This document shows, one piece after another, positions 51,407 to 61,799 of a DNA stretch of 64,000 bases. Within the stretch, counting starts at the first letter, position 1; every line of letters begins with the position of its first letter. Source of the DNA: Fimbriimonadaceae bacterium. GTDB taxonomy: Bacteria; Armatimonadota; Fimbriimonadia; Fimbriimonadales; Fimbriimonadaceae. The stretch lies in the NCBI GenBank assembly GCA_019638775.1, contig JAHBTD010000002.1:434001-498000 (forward strand), written 5' to 3'. The position numbers were made by a program, and so were the translations under genes. The notes beneath the pieces are model-generated. The model made no database searches. It saw only the letters and a program-made list of their open reading frames with translations, and was not told the origin of the DNA.

Positions 51407-52684
51407 ATGGACCAGGACGGAATCGTGAAAACACAAAGCGCAGTCATTAAAGTCATCGGCGTTGGCGGTGGCGGCTCAAATGCCGTTAATCGCATGATCG
51501 AAGCGGGAATTCAGGGGGTCGAGTTCGTCGCAATGAACACCGATGTCCAGGTCCTCGACCTTTCGGGGGCCCCAAAGAAGGTCCAGCTAGGCAAAGATCT
51601 TACTCGCGGTTTGGGCGCGGGAGGCAATCCCGAGATCGGGAAGATGGCCGCCGAAGAGAGCAAAAACGACATCCGAAAGATGCTCGAAGGTGCCGACATG
51701 GTCTTTATCACTGCCGGTATGGGCGGTGGTACGGGCACGGGCGCGGCAGCTGTGGTCGCTGACCTTGCTCGGGAGATGGGGGCGCTGACTGTAGCGGTTG
51801 TGACTCGTCCGTTCAGCTTTGAAGGACCCCGACGGGCAAGACTCGCCGAGAACGGCGTGACTTCGCTGATCGGCCGTGTCGATACCATTATCACGATTCC
51901 AAACGACCGACTTATCAGCGTTGTCGAGCGCAAGACGACGCTCCGCGAAGCTTTCCGCGTAGCCGATGATGTGCTTCGACAGGGCGTTCAGGGCATCAGC
52001 GACATCATCACAATTCCTGGTCAGATCAACGTAGACTTTGCCGACGTCCGAGCGGTCATGAACGATGCAGGACCGGCATTGATGGGCATTGGCTATGGCG
52101 TCGGCGATCAGCGCGCGCTTCAGGCAGCGCAATCGGCAACCGCGAGCCCGCTGCTTGAGCAGACGATTCATGGCGCTAAGGGCCTCCTCGTGAATATCAC
52201 GAGTGGGGAAGACCTCACACTTGCCGAAGCCACGGAAGCGATGGACTTTATCCACGGGCTTTGCGATGGCGATGAGGCGAATATCTTCTTTGGTACGGTG
52301 GTCGATCCTGAGATGGACGGTTCTGTTCGCATTACCGTGATTGCGACTGGGTTTAACCCGTATACGATTGAAGGTCGCAAGGTCGCCGATGCCACCTACT
52401 CGATCGGCAGCTCCGAGGTTCAGCCGACGCCGACTGCGGTTGTTCCCGAATCGGAGGCAAAGGTCGATGAGACGGGTTCGACGTACAATATTCGAACAGG
52501 CAGTTCGGTTAGTTCACCTCAGCCCGTGATTCGGTCTCAGCGGGAGATTCCTCCTGTACCGAACAACGGGGTGGAGCGAACTTCCGGCGCATCGAGGGGG
52601 TCGAACATCGACTCCAGCGGCGTATTTGACGAGTCCGATCTGGACATTCCGACATTCATTCGGGAGCATAAGGGTCGGGAGTAA
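51407..52684 (+). CDS. ftsZ: Cell division protein FtsZ
   Basis: About 425 residues, tubulin-like GTPase forming the division ring. Seen: [33 protein letters not shown], tubulin signature [21 protein letters not shown]7 loop [19 protein letters not shown] and the C-terminal peptide [16 protein letters not shown], which binds FtsA and other partners. The ATG at 51407 is preferred; a GTG at 51425 with an AGGA 8 bases before it and a GTG at 51380 are alternatives. The linker (about 330-410) is variable and rich in Ser/Pro. Located at the end of the division cluster. Confidence 0.96.
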   Translation: MDQDGIVKTQSAVIKVIGVGGGGSNAVNRMIEAGIQGVEFVAMNTDVQVLDLSGAPKKVQLGKDLTRGLGAGGNPEIGKMAAEESKNDIRKMLEGADMVFITAGMGGGTGTGAAAVVADLAREMGALTVAVVTRPFSFEGPRRARLAENGVTSLIGRVDTIITIPNDRLISVVERKTTLREAFRVADDVLRQGVQGISDIITIPGQINVDFADVRAVMNDAGPALMGIGYGVGDQRALQAAQSATASPLLEQTIHGAKGLLVNITSGEDLTLAEATEAMDFIHGLCDGDEANIFFGTVVDPEMDGSVRITVIATGFNPYTIEGRKVADATYSIGSSEVQPTPTAVVPESEAKVDETGSTYNIRTGSSVSSPQPVIRSQREIPPVPNNGVERTSGASRGSNIDSSGVFDESDLDIPTFIREHKGRE

Positions 52685-52720
52685 GAAGCTGACCGGGAAA
52701 GGTAAGCCTCTATGTTTTTA

Positions 52721-52760
52721 GGTAGGGCTTATAGGACGTATCGGTCCCATAAGTCCTATC
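52721..52760. terminator. Long hairpin after ftsZ, shared with the converging gene
   Basis: 52721-52737 pairs with 52744-52760: 17 positions with one A/C mismatch and two G/T pairs around a 6-base loop. It sits between the ftsZ stop (52684) and the converging stop at 52764, so it can terminate both. The words GGACTTAT and CCTATAAG resemble a repeat tract common in intergenic DNA of similar bacteria. Confidence 0.7.
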
Positions 52761-52763
52761 CCC

Positions 52764-54353
52764 CTACACCCCACAAACACTGACCGCTATCCCCAGCGAA
52801 TGCGCAAGGGCCGCCTTAGCCTGCATACACCGATCAGCTTCTTCAGCCCCATGCGCGTACGCCACCTGGATGTGGTTCGCTTTGTGCTTTGCCATCATCT
52901 GATCGCGGCTGATCCCGTGCAGCACCGCATGCATGATCGGCCATTGGGGAGTGGTGCCGTCGAGCCTCCGCCGCGTTTCGGCTTCCGGCAGCTCCACCAC
53001 ATGCCCACGCCCGATGTCCATACACAGCCTGCCCGGCTCCACATAGATGCGGCTCCAAACGATCTCTCCCGGCTTGGCCACGCCGCTCAGCGTTGAGCCG
53101 CCATAGGGGAAGTACATCTTGGCCTGCCGCTTCCCAAAGCTCTTGCCATAGCCGCCGTGATGCTCCGCTGGGGCCGCCCCGCTGATCTCGAACACCCACA
53201 CATAGTCGTCCACCGTCCCCGACCGGTCGATATCGCCCCACCGCAGATCGTGCAGGGTGTTCTCGGGCGGCTGGTTCAGGGCCGTCCAGATACGCTGGGT
53301 AAAGAGCCCGTCCACCCCCGCGCACTCGTCCACCTCGTTGAAGTGGGTGTACGGTTCGCCCTCCCGGATGATCGAGCCGTCGGCTCTGTGTACGGGCGGG
53401 CGGTCGCTGTTGTTCAGCAAACCCTCCACAAGATCGCTCGCCGAGCACATATCCTTCAAACCGAGCTGGTATTGGATGCCCAGCGCGGCACAGCCGAACT
53501 CGTCGGCGATTCGGGCGGCGGCGATATACATCCGGCACTGCTCGATCACCTGGCTCTTGCTCAGATCGTTCTCGGGGTCGGGTCCGAAGTGGAAGGTGAA
53601 CCCCTTGTCCACGATCCATTGATAGACCGCTTCGGCTTCGGCGTCGGTGACCTGGCTCATCCCAAACAGGAGCGCGCTCTGCGACAGCCTCTCCTTGTGG
53701 ATGTTCATCGGGAAGAGAAGCTCGTCAGGGATGATGGCGTTGTACATCCCCATGCAGCCCTCGTCGAAGACGGCAAGGATGGCCCCATCTCTCAGCAGCT
53801 CTTCGCGCAGACGGCTGGCGACCGACGCGGCCTCGCCCGACACCGAGGCGGGGTCGAACGGGCGCAGGTGGGAGGCGTCCTGGGTGACGGTTCCCGTCTC
53901 CAGCCACTCCTTCAGCCCGCGCATGAAGAACTCATCGTCGAACGTCTCGCTCCAGAGCGTCGAATACTTGACCCCGGCTTTGGTCAGACCCCCGTTCAGA
54001 TTCAGCATCCCGACCAGTCCTGGCCACTGCCCCGACCAGTTCGCGACCGTCAAGATCGGCCCGCGATGGTTGATGAGGCCGGGGAGGATGTGGGTGCTGT
54101 ACTGCCACACGCTCTCTGCGACGATGATCGGCGCGGTCCGGTCGATCTCGGCAAAGGCGGCTAGCCCAGCCTTCTGCGAATCCAAAAACCCGTGCTTGGC
54201 CTGGGGGTCGTACTCATGGACGCGGTGGACCTCACAGCCAAGGCCGGCAAGCACCGACTTCAGCTTGGCCTCCATCGCTTCTTGGGTGGGCCAGCAAAGC
54301 TGGTTGGCAGGGAGCCGGGAGTCGCCGCTGGCGGCAAGAAGGACGCGCTTCAT
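52764..54353 (-). CDS. L-fucose/L-arabinose isomerase-like protein
   Basis: About 529 residues from the ATG at 54353 ([20 protein letters not shown]); the frame continues to a TTG at 54374. The fold appears to be that of the FucI/AraA isomerase family: an N-terminal alpha/beta half with [37 protein letters not shown], and a C-terminal metal-site half with [52 protein letters not shown] and [20 protein letters not shown]. It would interconvert an aldose and ketose, but the substrate is not known. It stands alone between ftsZ and a divergent DinB gene. Confidence 0.7.
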   Translation of the reverse strand: MKRVLLAASGDSRLPANQLCWPTQEAMEAKLKSVLAGLGCEVHRVHEYDPQAKHGFLDSQKAGLAAFAEIDRTAPIIVAESVWQYSTHILPGLINHRGPILTVANWSGQWPGLVGMLNLNGGLTKAGVKYSTLWSETFDDEFFMRGLKEWLETGTVTQDASHLRPFDPASVSGEAASVASRLREELLRDGAILAVFDEGCMGMYNAIIPDELLFPMNIHKERLSQSALLFGMSQVTDAEAEAVYQWIVDKGFTFHFGPDPENDLSKSQVIEQCRMYIAAARIADEFGCAALGIQYQLGLKDMCSASDLVEGLLNNSDRPPVHRADGSIIREGEPYTHFNEVDECAGVDGLFTQRIWTALNQPPENTLHDLRWGDIDRSGTVDDYVWVFEISGAAPAEHHGGYGKSFGKRQAKMYFPYGGSTLSGVAKPGEIVWSRIYVEPGRLCMDIGRGHVVELPEAETRRRLDGTTPQWPIMHAVLHGISRDQMMAKHKANHIQVAYAHGAEEADRCMQAKAALAHSLGIAVSVCGV

Positions 54354-54454
54354 CAATCCAACATTACCTGCCAATCAGGCTTGAAAGAGTGGCGGTGGCG
54401 CAGTATCGTGTAAGCTCATAGACACCTGTTTTGGCAGGGATGAAGGACAGCGCT

Positions 54455-54928
54455 ATGGCCATTGACATCAAAGCCCACATATCCGATCGAATTCGAACTG
54501 CTGCCGCTTGCTATGCGGGCGACCTTGCCGCCATGTCAGAGGAGGCGCTTGCGAACTCTCTCGGGGGAGTTGCGAGAAGCCCCTACGACTATACGTATGA
54601 GGTCATTTTCGTCAATCGTCGATTTGCAGCACGAATTCGCGGTGAGGAGCCTGCGCCCTTCAAAATGGACGGTTGGATTATGGCCCCCGAAGAGTACAAA
54701 AATCGGGATTATGCCGTGAGTGAGTTCAATTCTTCGGTGCAGGAAGTCCTTGATGCCTGGGAAGCCTTACCAGAAGACCAGTATGAACGCGTGATTCCAT
54801 TGCCACATGGCGAACCGACGAGTCCGTTCAAACTTGCGGCGCACTGTGCAAGCCACATCACCTACCACGATGGACAGTTAAACTACCATCAAGCCGCGCT
54901 GGGTGACAGCGACATGCATTGGAATTGA
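54455..54928 (+). CDS. DinB-like four-helix-bundle protein
   Basis: 157 residues from the ATG at 54455, which has AAGGA eight bases before it (an ATG at 54440 and a TTG at 54431 are weaker alternatives). Helical bundle with SPYDYTYEVIFVNRRFAARI and SPFKLAAHCASHITYHDGQL near the end; the His in the first half is not seen, but H-x3-H (HCASH) and the following H resemble the metal-binding helix of DinB/YfiT proteins. These are often metal-dependent thiol S-transferases or of unknown function. Divergent from the isomerase-like gene. Confidence 0.75.
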   Translation: MAIDIKAHISDRIRTAAACYAGDLAAMSEEALANSLGGVARSPYDYTYEVIFVNRRFAARIRGEEPAPFKMDGWIMAPEEYKNRDYAVSEFNSSVQEVLDAWEALPEDQYERVIPLPHGEPTSPFKLAAHCASHITYHDGQLNYHQAALGDSDMHWN

Positions 54929-54962
54929 TCTCTGCTTTACGATTGGGGAAACTAACCAGCCC

Positions 54963-57900
54963 TTACTTGAGCCTCAACTGGTAATCCAAGCGGACTGTCC
55001 AGTTGGTGTTCTTGTAGCCGTTCGGCGTGAAGTTCTGATAGCTCACGTTGCCGACGTAGAAGCTGAAAACCTGGTTGGGACCAGGTCGCTGGTCGAACCT
55101 AAGGCTGAATTCTTGCGAGGTCTTGCGATCATCCCATCCGCTCTGCCGCATTCCGTAGTAAAGCGTGAGCGGTGAGCCCGAGCCTTGGAAAAGCGTGAGG
55201 TTCAATCCTGCGTGTCGAACGAGAGCCTCAGAATAGTTCTGCTGCTCCAGCCATTGACCGCTGAGTGTGAAGTTCTGATCGCGCTTCCATTCGAGCTTCC
55301 ATTGATTGTCCTGTCGCTTAGTGGCGACAGAGCCAAGAAGTTGATTCGGATTCGCTTTGTCCTCTGGGTTTGTGCTGACAACGTTGCTGAGCGTAATGTC
55401 TTTTGCCGGCTTGAGGTAGACACCGAAATTACGAATCATCACGTTCTCGCCCCAAGGCAATGTTCTGATTTTGTAATCAATTGCCGCACGGAACACGCGA
55501 TTCTCGTTTTGATCGGTCTTAAAGCTGAACGCCCTGTCGATGGCTCGGTAACCGGACTGATGCATCTGACTGCGATACGCATAGCCGAATGCGGTCGAGC
55601 CGATGTTGAACCCGACGGCGAGCTGCTTGTTCTCTTTCACCCAGTTCGACTTCTGTGACTGTGTATCGGAGCCTGCAGAAATCTGGAAGTTGTGGAGGAA
55701 GCCTAGCGTCAGCGGTTTCTTGGTCGAAATCTGGAAGTTGCTTGTTGCGTTGTTGTATTGTCCGTCCACCGAGTTTGTGTTGTAGTTGGCCTGGTCAACG
55801 CTGATTCCGCCGATCTGTCCAGCCGTCACTCCGAGCGTGGATTGAAGAGCTCCATTGGCCCCGTTCATCTGTCGGTTATAACCATAGCTGATGCGCATTC
55901 CGTTGGGAAGATCGAAATAGAAACCATAGAGTCGTCGTGTCTCGTCGCGCTCGTCTCCTTCGCGGTCGATGTGGGTATCTGTAACGCTGACACCCGCATT
56001 CTTGGCAATCTCCGTCGTGACAACGTTAGTGCTGACGTTCTCTTTATCGCCGTTATCGAATCTTGTGCGAGTTTGCTCTGTGCGCAGGGAAGTCTTCTGA
56101 TTAAGCTTGGCTTCGTAGGCAAAATAGTGCTTATCGTAGTCGGGCCGGTTGGCATCAACGCCATTGAAATCCTGCGTCTCGTGCAGGTAGGTGAACTTTC
56201 CACCCGATCCCATAGTGCGACTAACAGCAAATTGTTGAAGGTTGCTCTCGAAAAGCGTTTTCAGAGGATCTGCGTTCTTGGTACCGGCGGTTTGGAACGT
56301 GAACGCGGTGTTTTTGTCAAGCGCCCAATCGACTCGTGTGTTTTGGATGAGTCTGGCTTCTTCGGTCATCCCGTTGTTGGATTCGTATACGAATGAATCA
56401 AGCTTCAGTCCGGGCATCAGTCTCCACACGATGCGAGCATCGCGCTGCTGGAAGCCCTGCATGGTCTTGAGAAGGTCCTTTTCAGGATCAACCAACCTAT
56501 TGACTCCATCGAACTGGGGATCGACGTTCCGAGCATTGAGTTGAACACTTAGATTCGGATCGTTGTACTGAAGGGATGTGCGCGAAGCTCCGCCTGAGTT
56601 TGCAGACTCGGCAGACATATTCGAGAAGCTGAAATTCGATTTCTTGTTGAAATCGAAGGCCAAGGCGAAATCAGTTCGGTCGAGCCCTTGCAGTGTTCCC
56701 AGTCGTTGGCGTTCAACATTCATCAGCGAGGCAAGTTCATTGAACTGAGCCCCCAGGTTTTGCTTTCGATACTTGGCTTTGAAGCCAGGACCCTGAACGT
56801 CGTAAGTATCTACGGACGCCTCGTCCTTCGCACCTTCGAGCTTGAGTGCATCAAAGCTGAACTTCCAAGCTTTAAAGGGCTCGGCATTGAATCGGGTAAG
56901 CGATCGGCTGAGTCCGCGTGTGCCAAGGAAGCGGTTGATGTCATCACCTTGAAGCGCCACGCCTTTGGGGTCGTACATGTTGGCGACGACTTGAGCATGA
57001 TCCTTCTTCTCGGCGTCTTGCATCGAGTTGAGGTTTGTAAATCCAGCACTAACGTCGCGGGTCGCGTGTTCAAGACTCCATCCGTTTCCTTTGAAGGAGA
57101 CATCTTCGCTCTTGAAGTCGCCGGACTTTGATGTGATAAATTTCTGCTCGAAACGGACGAGCATATTCTTGCCGAGCAAGCCGGTCTCCATTCCGAACCA
57201 CTGACGGCTGAGGCCAATTTCACGGCCGTACATGCCTTGTTCGGGAGCAAGGAGGCTGCTCATACGGCTGAATCCGCTTTCGACCTCTTGGTCTCCTATC
57301 CAGAGCTTGAAGCCTGTGGTGTCGAGTGATAGGGAGCGACGAACGATCTCTTTCTCGTTCGGATCGCTAACCTGATTCATTTCGAACGAGACCTTGGATG
57401 TCTTTTGAGCAAACTGTCCGCTCATCGTTTGGCGCGACATGCCTGCTTCTTTTTGAAGCTGGGCGCGGTCCGCTTCGGCAAGGTCCTTAAATCGATTGAA
57501 TCCTTTATCGACGGTCTGGCTGTTGTAGTTGAGTTGCAGTCCGCCCGATTTGAAGCCGTAGTTTCGCCACTCGATGCTGTTGTCGCCGTCACCGACTGTT
57601 TTGAAACCGCCGCTGAACTTCGAGCTTCCCAAGTTCATGTCTTGAATGCCCATGGACATTCGTTCAAGACCGCGTTCTTTCTTGAGTTGATCGACTGTTT
57701 TCTGATCGTATCCGGCATCGGCAACGGCGCTGAAGGCGGTGAAGTTCTTGCTGATGTCCTGGTAGGACAGGACGACGTTGCCGCCGAGCATCTTGGTTTC
57801 AAGCTGCTGGTGCATGAAGCTTGAGCTACCCAGGTCTTCTGCTTTTTTCTTTTCTCTGTATTCGTAGTTCGATTCAACAGAGTTCTCTTCTCGGCTTGCA

Positions 57901-58454
57901 AAGAGCATCAGTCCACCGAGTTTTCCAGCTCCGCCGAACTTGAAAGCATTGTTGAGGCCGTAGACGTTGGAGCTGATGACGTTGCCGTCTTTGCCTCGCT
58001 CCGTCATGCCAAAGCCCACGAGAGCTTTGACGCCACCGGGCATCAGGTCAAATTTGAAAGTGGGCGCTCCGCCGGTGCTGAAAAGTCCAGAGAGTTCCTT
58101 CTGTGCGTCGGGCCTGTAGCGGTAGGTGGCAACCATCGACTGACCGTTCTTGACCGGCACCATCAGATAGACCACACCGGATTCAAGGTCGATGGAGTAA
58201 TCCTTGCCTCTGACCAACTCACGTCCGCCTAACTCGATGCGTTCTGAATTGGCGACGATGCTGCCATAGCGCAGAGGAATAGTGGGCGTTGAACTCTTGA
58301 TGAGAATGAGGTCGCTGGTGAGTCTTCCACCGACGGCGAGGTCGTTCGCGGAGTTTTCTGGGGTGGTCCCAGCATCAAAAGGCACCTGCGCAGACACCAA
58401 GATCGGTGCTACCCAGATTGTCCCTAACGCGATTGCCCTGATACTTCGACGCAT
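54963..58454 (-). CDS. Large outer-membrane-type beta-barrel protein, unknown
   Basis: About 1163 residues from the ATG at 58454, preceded by AAGGACGAG. Signal peptide MRRSIRAIALGTIWVAPILV with cleavage near SAQ. An N-terminal domain (about 30-120) carries LRYGSIVANSERIELGGREL and VRGKDYSIDLESGVVYLMVP. The rest is a long series of alternating amphipathic strands with many Phe, Asn and Gln, for example KNTNWTVRLDYQLRLK at the very end, typical of outer-membrane barrel termini. Many strands resemble each other (SFEMNQVSDPN, FSFDALKLEGAKDEA), suggesting growth by duplication. I do not recognise a named family. It fits a diderm cell. Confidence 0.8.
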   Translation of the reverse strand: MRRSIRAIALGTIWVAPILVSAQVPFDAGTTPENSANDLAVGGRLTSDLILIKSSTPTIPLRYGSIVANSERIELGGRELVRGKDYSIDLESGVVYLMVPVKNGQSMVATYRYRPDAQKELSGLFSTGGAPTFKFDLMPGGVKALVGFGMTERGKDGNVISSNVYGLNNAFKFGGAGKLGGLMLFASREENSVESNYEYREKKKAEDLGSSSFMHQQLETKMLGGNVVLSYQDISKNFTAFSAVADAGYDQKTVDQLKKERGLERMSMGIQDMNLGSSKFSGGFKTVGDGDNSIEWRNYGFKSGGLQLNYNSQTVDKGFNRFKDLAEADRAQLQKEAGMSRQTMSGQFAQKTSKVSFEMNQVSDPNEKEIVRRSLSLDTTGFKLWIGDQEVESGFSRMSSLLAPEQGMYGREIGLSRQWFGMETGLLGKNMLVRFEQKFITSKSGDFKSEDVSFKGNGWSLEHATRDVSAGFTNLNSMQDAEKKDHAQVVANMYDPKGVALQGDDINRFLGTRGLSRSLTRFNAEPFKAWKFSFDALKLEGAKDEASVDTYDVQGPGFKAKYRKQNLGAQFNELASLMNVERQRLGTLQGLDRTDFALAFDFNKKSNFSFSNMSAESANSGGASRTSLQYNDPNLSVQLNARNVDPQFDGVNRLVDPEKDLLKTMQGFQQRDARIVWRLMPGLKLDSFVYESNNGMTEEARLIQNTRVDWALDKNTAFTFQTAGTKNADPLKTLFESNLQQFAVSRTMGSGGKFTYLHETQDFNGVDANRPDYDKHYFAYEAKLNQKTSLRTEQTRTRFDNGDKENVSTNVVTTEIAKNAGVSVTDTHIDREGDERDETRRLYGFYFDLPNGMRISYGYNRQMNGANGALQSTLGVTAGQIGGISVDQANYNTNSVDGQYNNATSNFQISTKKPLTLGFLHNFQISAGSDTQSQKSNWVKENKQLAVGFNIGSTAFGYAYRSQMHQSGYRAIDRAFSFKTDQNENRVFRAAIDYKIRTLPWGENVMIRNFGVYLKPAKDITLSNVVSTNPEDKANPNQLLGSVATKRQDNQWKLEWKRDQNFTLSGQWLEQQNYSEALVRHAGLNLTLFQGSGSPLTLYYGMRQSGWDDRKTSQEFSLRFDQRPGPNQVFSFYVGNVSYQNFTPNGYKNTNWTVRLDYQLRLK

Positions 58455-58641
58455 GAACTCGTCCTTATTCGTTTGCGTCCCCAAACCTCTATACGTTTGA
58501 TAATGGGTCAATTGCACCCATTCCTCAACCTAAAAGGTTCAAAAAGCCGCTCCATCCTTGCAGCGGTCGCTGCCCTCACACATCAAACGATTGTGCTTTG
58601 ACAGCGTTACGCGAATCTTTTACATTCTACTTCACTTTCTG

Positions 58642-59793
58642 TTACAAGTTCACCCAGGTTCGAGAAATGGCACTTTTTTCGACGGCGTCGAGAACTCGCT
58701 GATTTTCATAACCATCGACAAAATTTGGGGAGGGAAGTTCTCCTTTGTCGATAGCCATGATCGCATCTGCGACCAGGTTTACAAATGTATGCTCGTATCC
58801 GATAATATGTCCGACCGGCCAGTAGTTGCCTGCGTAGGGATGACTGCTTTCGGTAGCCTGGATAACTCGAAACCCATGCGTCTCTTCTGGGTCGTCGTTA
58901 TTGTAGTACTCAAGTTCATTCATACGCTCTAAGTTAAAGACGATCGAGCCCTTAGAGCCGTTGATTTCGAACCTGTTATAGTTTTTTCTGCCGACGGCAA
59001 AGCGCGATGCCTCGAAAGTGCCAAGCGCGCCATTTTTGAACGTGGCAAGGAACATAGCTGCGTCGTCCACGGTGACTTCTCCCATCTCGGCACTTGCCTG
59101 AGCACCGAGACGGTCGTCCGTTGCACCGACTAGTGGGCGCTTCTTGATGAAGGTGTGCAAATGACCCGTCACTTGCTCAAACTCACCGAGGAGGTGGCGT
59201 CCCAGGTCGATGATGTGGGCGTTGATGTCTCCGTGTGTCCCCGAACCCGCCTTTTCCTTTTGTAATCGCCAGACAAGCGGGAAGTTGGGATCGGCGATCC
59301 AGTCTTGCAGATAGGTCGCTCGCATGTGGTAGATCGTGCCGAGCCGTCCTTCTGAGACCATCTTTTTGGCGAGGGCCACAGCTGGGGCTTTTCGGTAGTT
59401 GTGGAAGATGGCATGAGAGACTCCGGCTTTTTGCACGGCTTCTAGCATCTCCTTTGCCTCTTGAAGAGTATTCCCGAGTGGCTTTTCGCAGAACACGATC
59501 TTTCCTGCCTGTGCGGCGGCGATGGCGATTTCGTGGTGGCTGTCGCCGGGAGTGGAGACGTCGATGATGTCGATAGCGGGATCTTCAACCACCCTTCGCC
59601 AATCATTCTCGTAGCCCTGCCACCCGAACTTGTCGGCGGCGGCCTTGACGGCGGACTCTGTGCGTCCGCAAATCGTTTTCATACCGATCTGGATCGGAAG
59701 ATCGAAGAACCGATTGGCTTGGCGGTAAGCGTTGCTGTGGGCTTTGCCCATGAACTGATAGCCGATGAGGCCGACGTTGAGCTGTTTTGCCAT
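58642..59793 (-). CDS. Gfo/Idh/MocA family oxidoreductase
   Basis: 383 residues. NAD(P)-binding Rossmann domain at the start ([20 protein letters not shown], with GYQFMG in place of the usual GxGxMG), then [20 protein letters not shown], the conserved [19 protein letters not shown] with the catalytic Lys, and [20 protein letters not shown] with the family His. The C-terminal beta-sheet domain starts near 130. Members oxidise sugars or inositols with NAD. No companion sugar genes are adjacent, so the substrate is open. The start ATG at 59793 gives [11 protein letters not shown]. Confidence 0.93.
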   Translation of the reverse strand: MAKQLNVGLIGYQFMGKAHSNAYRQANRFFDLPIQIGMKTICGRTESAVKAAADKFGWQGYENDWRRVVEDPAIDIIDVSTPGDSHHEIAIAAAQAGKIVFCEKPLGNTLQEAKEMLEAVQKAGVSHAIFHNYRKAPAVALAKKMVSEGRLGTIYHMRATYLQDWIADPNFPLVWRLQKEKAGSGTHGDINAHIIDLGRHLLGEFEQVTGHLHTFIKKRPLVGATDDRLGAQASAEMGEVTVDDAAMFLATFKNGALGTFEASRFAVGRKNYNRFEINGSKGSIVFNLERMNELEYYNNDDPEETHGFRVIQATESSHPYAGNYWPVGHIIGYEHTFVNLVADAIMAIDKGELPSPNFVDGYENQRVLDAVEKSAISRTWVNL

Positions 59794-59930
59794 CTCGGTC
59801 TGTTTTTACCCTGCATACAACCTCCTCATTGCCCTGGTGCAGTCGTGGTGGGGTGGGGAAGGAGTGTGTGGCGCTATCGCGGTCCTCTATCCCGACTCCT
59901 CATCTCCGATGATTTCATAATAGAGACCGC

Positions 59931-60977
59931 ATGGCCCCTGCATTCCACGTCGGCGATATCCCCATTCAGAACCGGCTCATCCTTGCCCCAATGGAGGATG
60001 TGTCGAACCTTCCGTTTCGGTTAATCGCCAAGCGGGTCGGCAATCCAGGGCTGATGTTTACCGAGTTTGTGAGCGCGATGGCGATCCACTACAACGCCAA
60101 GAAGACCTTCCGCAAGCTCAAAATCCATCCTGACGAGCGCCCGCTGGGCATCCAGATTTTTGGCGGGGTGCCGGAGATCATGGCGGAGACGGCCCAGCTT
60201 TGCGAGGCTCACGGGGCGGACATCATCGACATCAATATGGGCTGCTGGGTACCGAAGGTTTGCAAGACTGGCTCCGGGGCGGCTTTGCTCAAGGATCCCG
60301 AGCTTGCCGAGAAGATTGTTGAAGCGGTCGTCAAATCTGTTAAGGTGCCGGTGACGGTTAAGGTGCGGGCGGGTTGGGACTTTTCACTCTATGCGGCTCC
60401 TGAACTCGCAAAACGGTTTGTAGGGGTTGGGGCCAAGATGATCACCCTCCACGCACGCTTTGCAAAGCAGGGTTTTGAAGGGGAGGCGGATTGGCGGCTC
60501 ATTTCAGAGATGCGAAAAGCGGTTGACGTGCCGCTGATCGGCAACGGCGACGTCAAGACTCCGGAGGATGCCGTTCGTTTGCTTAGCGAGACGGGCGCGG
60601 ATGGCGTGATGGTGGGGCGGGCAGCGATCTCCAATCCGTGGACTCTCGCCCGGATTCAGGCTGGGCTTGCCGGTGAGGAGATTCCGCCGATGCCAACGAT
60701 CCGAGAGCGGATCGACACTGCTATTGAGCATCTAAAGCTGATGGTTGCCTATCAAGCGGAAGTGGATTCTTGGGAAGAGGCGTTGGCGCTGCCCAAAGCA
60801 CAGTTTGACGAGTCAGAAATGTACGCGACGCGGCATCTGCGTGGTCAGGTTCCGATGTACATCAAGGGCGAAGTTGGAGCCGCAGAGACACGGAATCGAC
60901 TTACGCAATGCAACCGAGTTGATGAAGTACGAACAGTTCTCGAAGAGTTTGCTGCAGGGCTTGCCTTAACGGGCTGA
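59931..60977 (+). CDS. dusB: tRNA-dihydrouridine synthase (DusB-like)
   Basis: 348 residues. FMN-dependent reduction of uridine in the D-loop of tRNA. TIM barrel with LILAPMEDVSNLPFR, RPLGIQIFGGVPEIMAETAQ, IIDINMGCWVPKVCKTGSG, VKVRAGWDFS, ITLHARFAKQGFEGEADWRL and GADGVMVGRAAISNPW. The catalytic Cys is the C of NMGC; the following residue, almost always Pro in Dus proteins, is Trp here. C-terminal helical domain follows (about 255-348). The gene converges on kdsA with a 12-base overlap of the ends. Confidence 0.95.
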   Translation: MAPAFHVGDIPIQNRLILAPMEDVSNLPFRLIAKRVGNPGLMFTEFVSAMAIHYNAKKTFRKLKIHPDERPLGIQIFGGVPEIMAETAQLCEAHGADIIDINMGCWVPKVCKTGSGAALLKDPELAEKIVEAVVKSVKVPVTVKVRAGWDFSLYAAPELAKRFVGVGAKMITLHARFAKQGFEGEADWRLISEMRKAVDVPLIGNGDVKTPEDAVRLLSETGADGVMVGRAAISNPWTLARIQAGLAGEEIPPMPTIRERIDTAIEHLKLMVAYQAEVDSWEEALALPKAQFDESEMYATRHLRGQVPMYIKGEVGAAETRNRLTQCNRVDEVRTVLEEFAAGLALTG

Positions 60978-61799
60978 TACTTCTTTTGTCGCTTTATGAA
61001 TCTCGGAAACCATTCTCAGTAGCCGTTCGGCATCGGCTAGGGGCCACTGGGTTTCTTTGTCGCTAAGGGCGTTGGTGGGGTCGGGATGGACCTCAAGGAA
61101 CAACGCATCAACACCGACGGCAACAGCTGCTCGCGTCATTGCAGGGATCGTCTCCCGGTTGCCCCCGGAAGAGGAGCCTGCTCCGCCTGGTCGCTGAGCG
61201 GAGTGCGTTGCGTCAAAACAAACGGGTACGCCGAAGGATCGCATCGTTTCCAGTCCAGGCATGTCGACGACCAGAGTATTGTAACCAAAGGAGGTTCCTC
61301 TTTCCGTGAGCATCATGCCGCTAGCCCCGAACGCCTCAAGCTTCTCGACGATGTTCTTGGCGTCCCATGGGGCAAGGAATTGTCCCTTTTTGACGTTGAC
61401 GGGTTTGCCGGTTTCAGCGCAGGCCTGCAGCAAGTCACTTTGGCGGCAGAGAAATGCGGGAATTTGAAGAAGGTCGATCCTTTGAGCGACGATACCGGCC
61501 TGTTCGGGAAGGTGGACGTCGGTCGTACAAGGCGCACCGACCTCGTCGGCGACGCGTTTGATCAGGTCAAGCCCCGCATCAATTCCCATTCCTCTTTGTG
61601 AGTTTGCTGACGTGCGATTGGCCTTGTCGAACGAGGCCTTGAAGATATATTGAAAGTCTAGCTCGATGCAGATGCGGGCAAGTTCACGGGCTACCGAAGA
61701 GCACACCTCGTAAGATTCGGCTAGGCACGGTCCACCTACAATCGTAAGTTGGGGGCCTCCGATCGAGTAACGGCCCAGTGAGAACGGACCGCGTGGCAT
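60966..61799 (-). CDS. kdsA: 3-deoxy-8-phosphooctulonate (Kdo-8-P) synthase
   Basis: 277 residues. Condenses arabinose-5-phosphate with phosphoenolpyruvate to give Kdo-8-phosphate for LPS core synthesis. Seen: TIVGGPCLAESYEVCSSVAR, FKASFDKANRTSANSQRGMG, PCTTDVHLPEQ, LLQIPAFLCRQSDLLQA, VNVKKGQFLAPWDAKNIVEK, MLTERGTSFGYNTLVVDMPG and VCFDATHSAQRPGG. The type-specific Cys/Asn near the N-terminal metal site is Cys in GGPCLAES, suggesting the metal-dependent class. Its ATG overlaps the stop of the upstream gene (TAATG). Presence supports an outer membrane with Kdo. Confidence 0.95.
   Translation of the reverse strand: MPRGPFSLGRYSIGGPQLTIVGGPCLAESYEVCSSVARELARICIELDFQYIFKASFDKANRTSANSQRGMGIDAGLDLIKRVADEVGAPCTTDVHLPEQAGIVAQRIDLLQIPAFLCRQSDLLQACAETGKPVNVKKGQFLAPWDAKNIVEKLEAFGASGMMLTERGTSFGYNTLVVDMPGLETMRSFGVPVCFDATHSAQRPGGAGSSSGGNRETIPAMTRAAVAVGVDALFLEVHPDPTNALSDKETQWPLADAERLLRMVSEIHKATKEVSAR

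Noticed and set aside
52843-54164. Long open frames on both strands inside the isomerase-like gene
   Set aside because: The minus-strand frame 52764-54353 has coherent alpha/beta composition and metal-site motifs. The others are rich in Arg, Gly and Pro, or in His, and start inside it.
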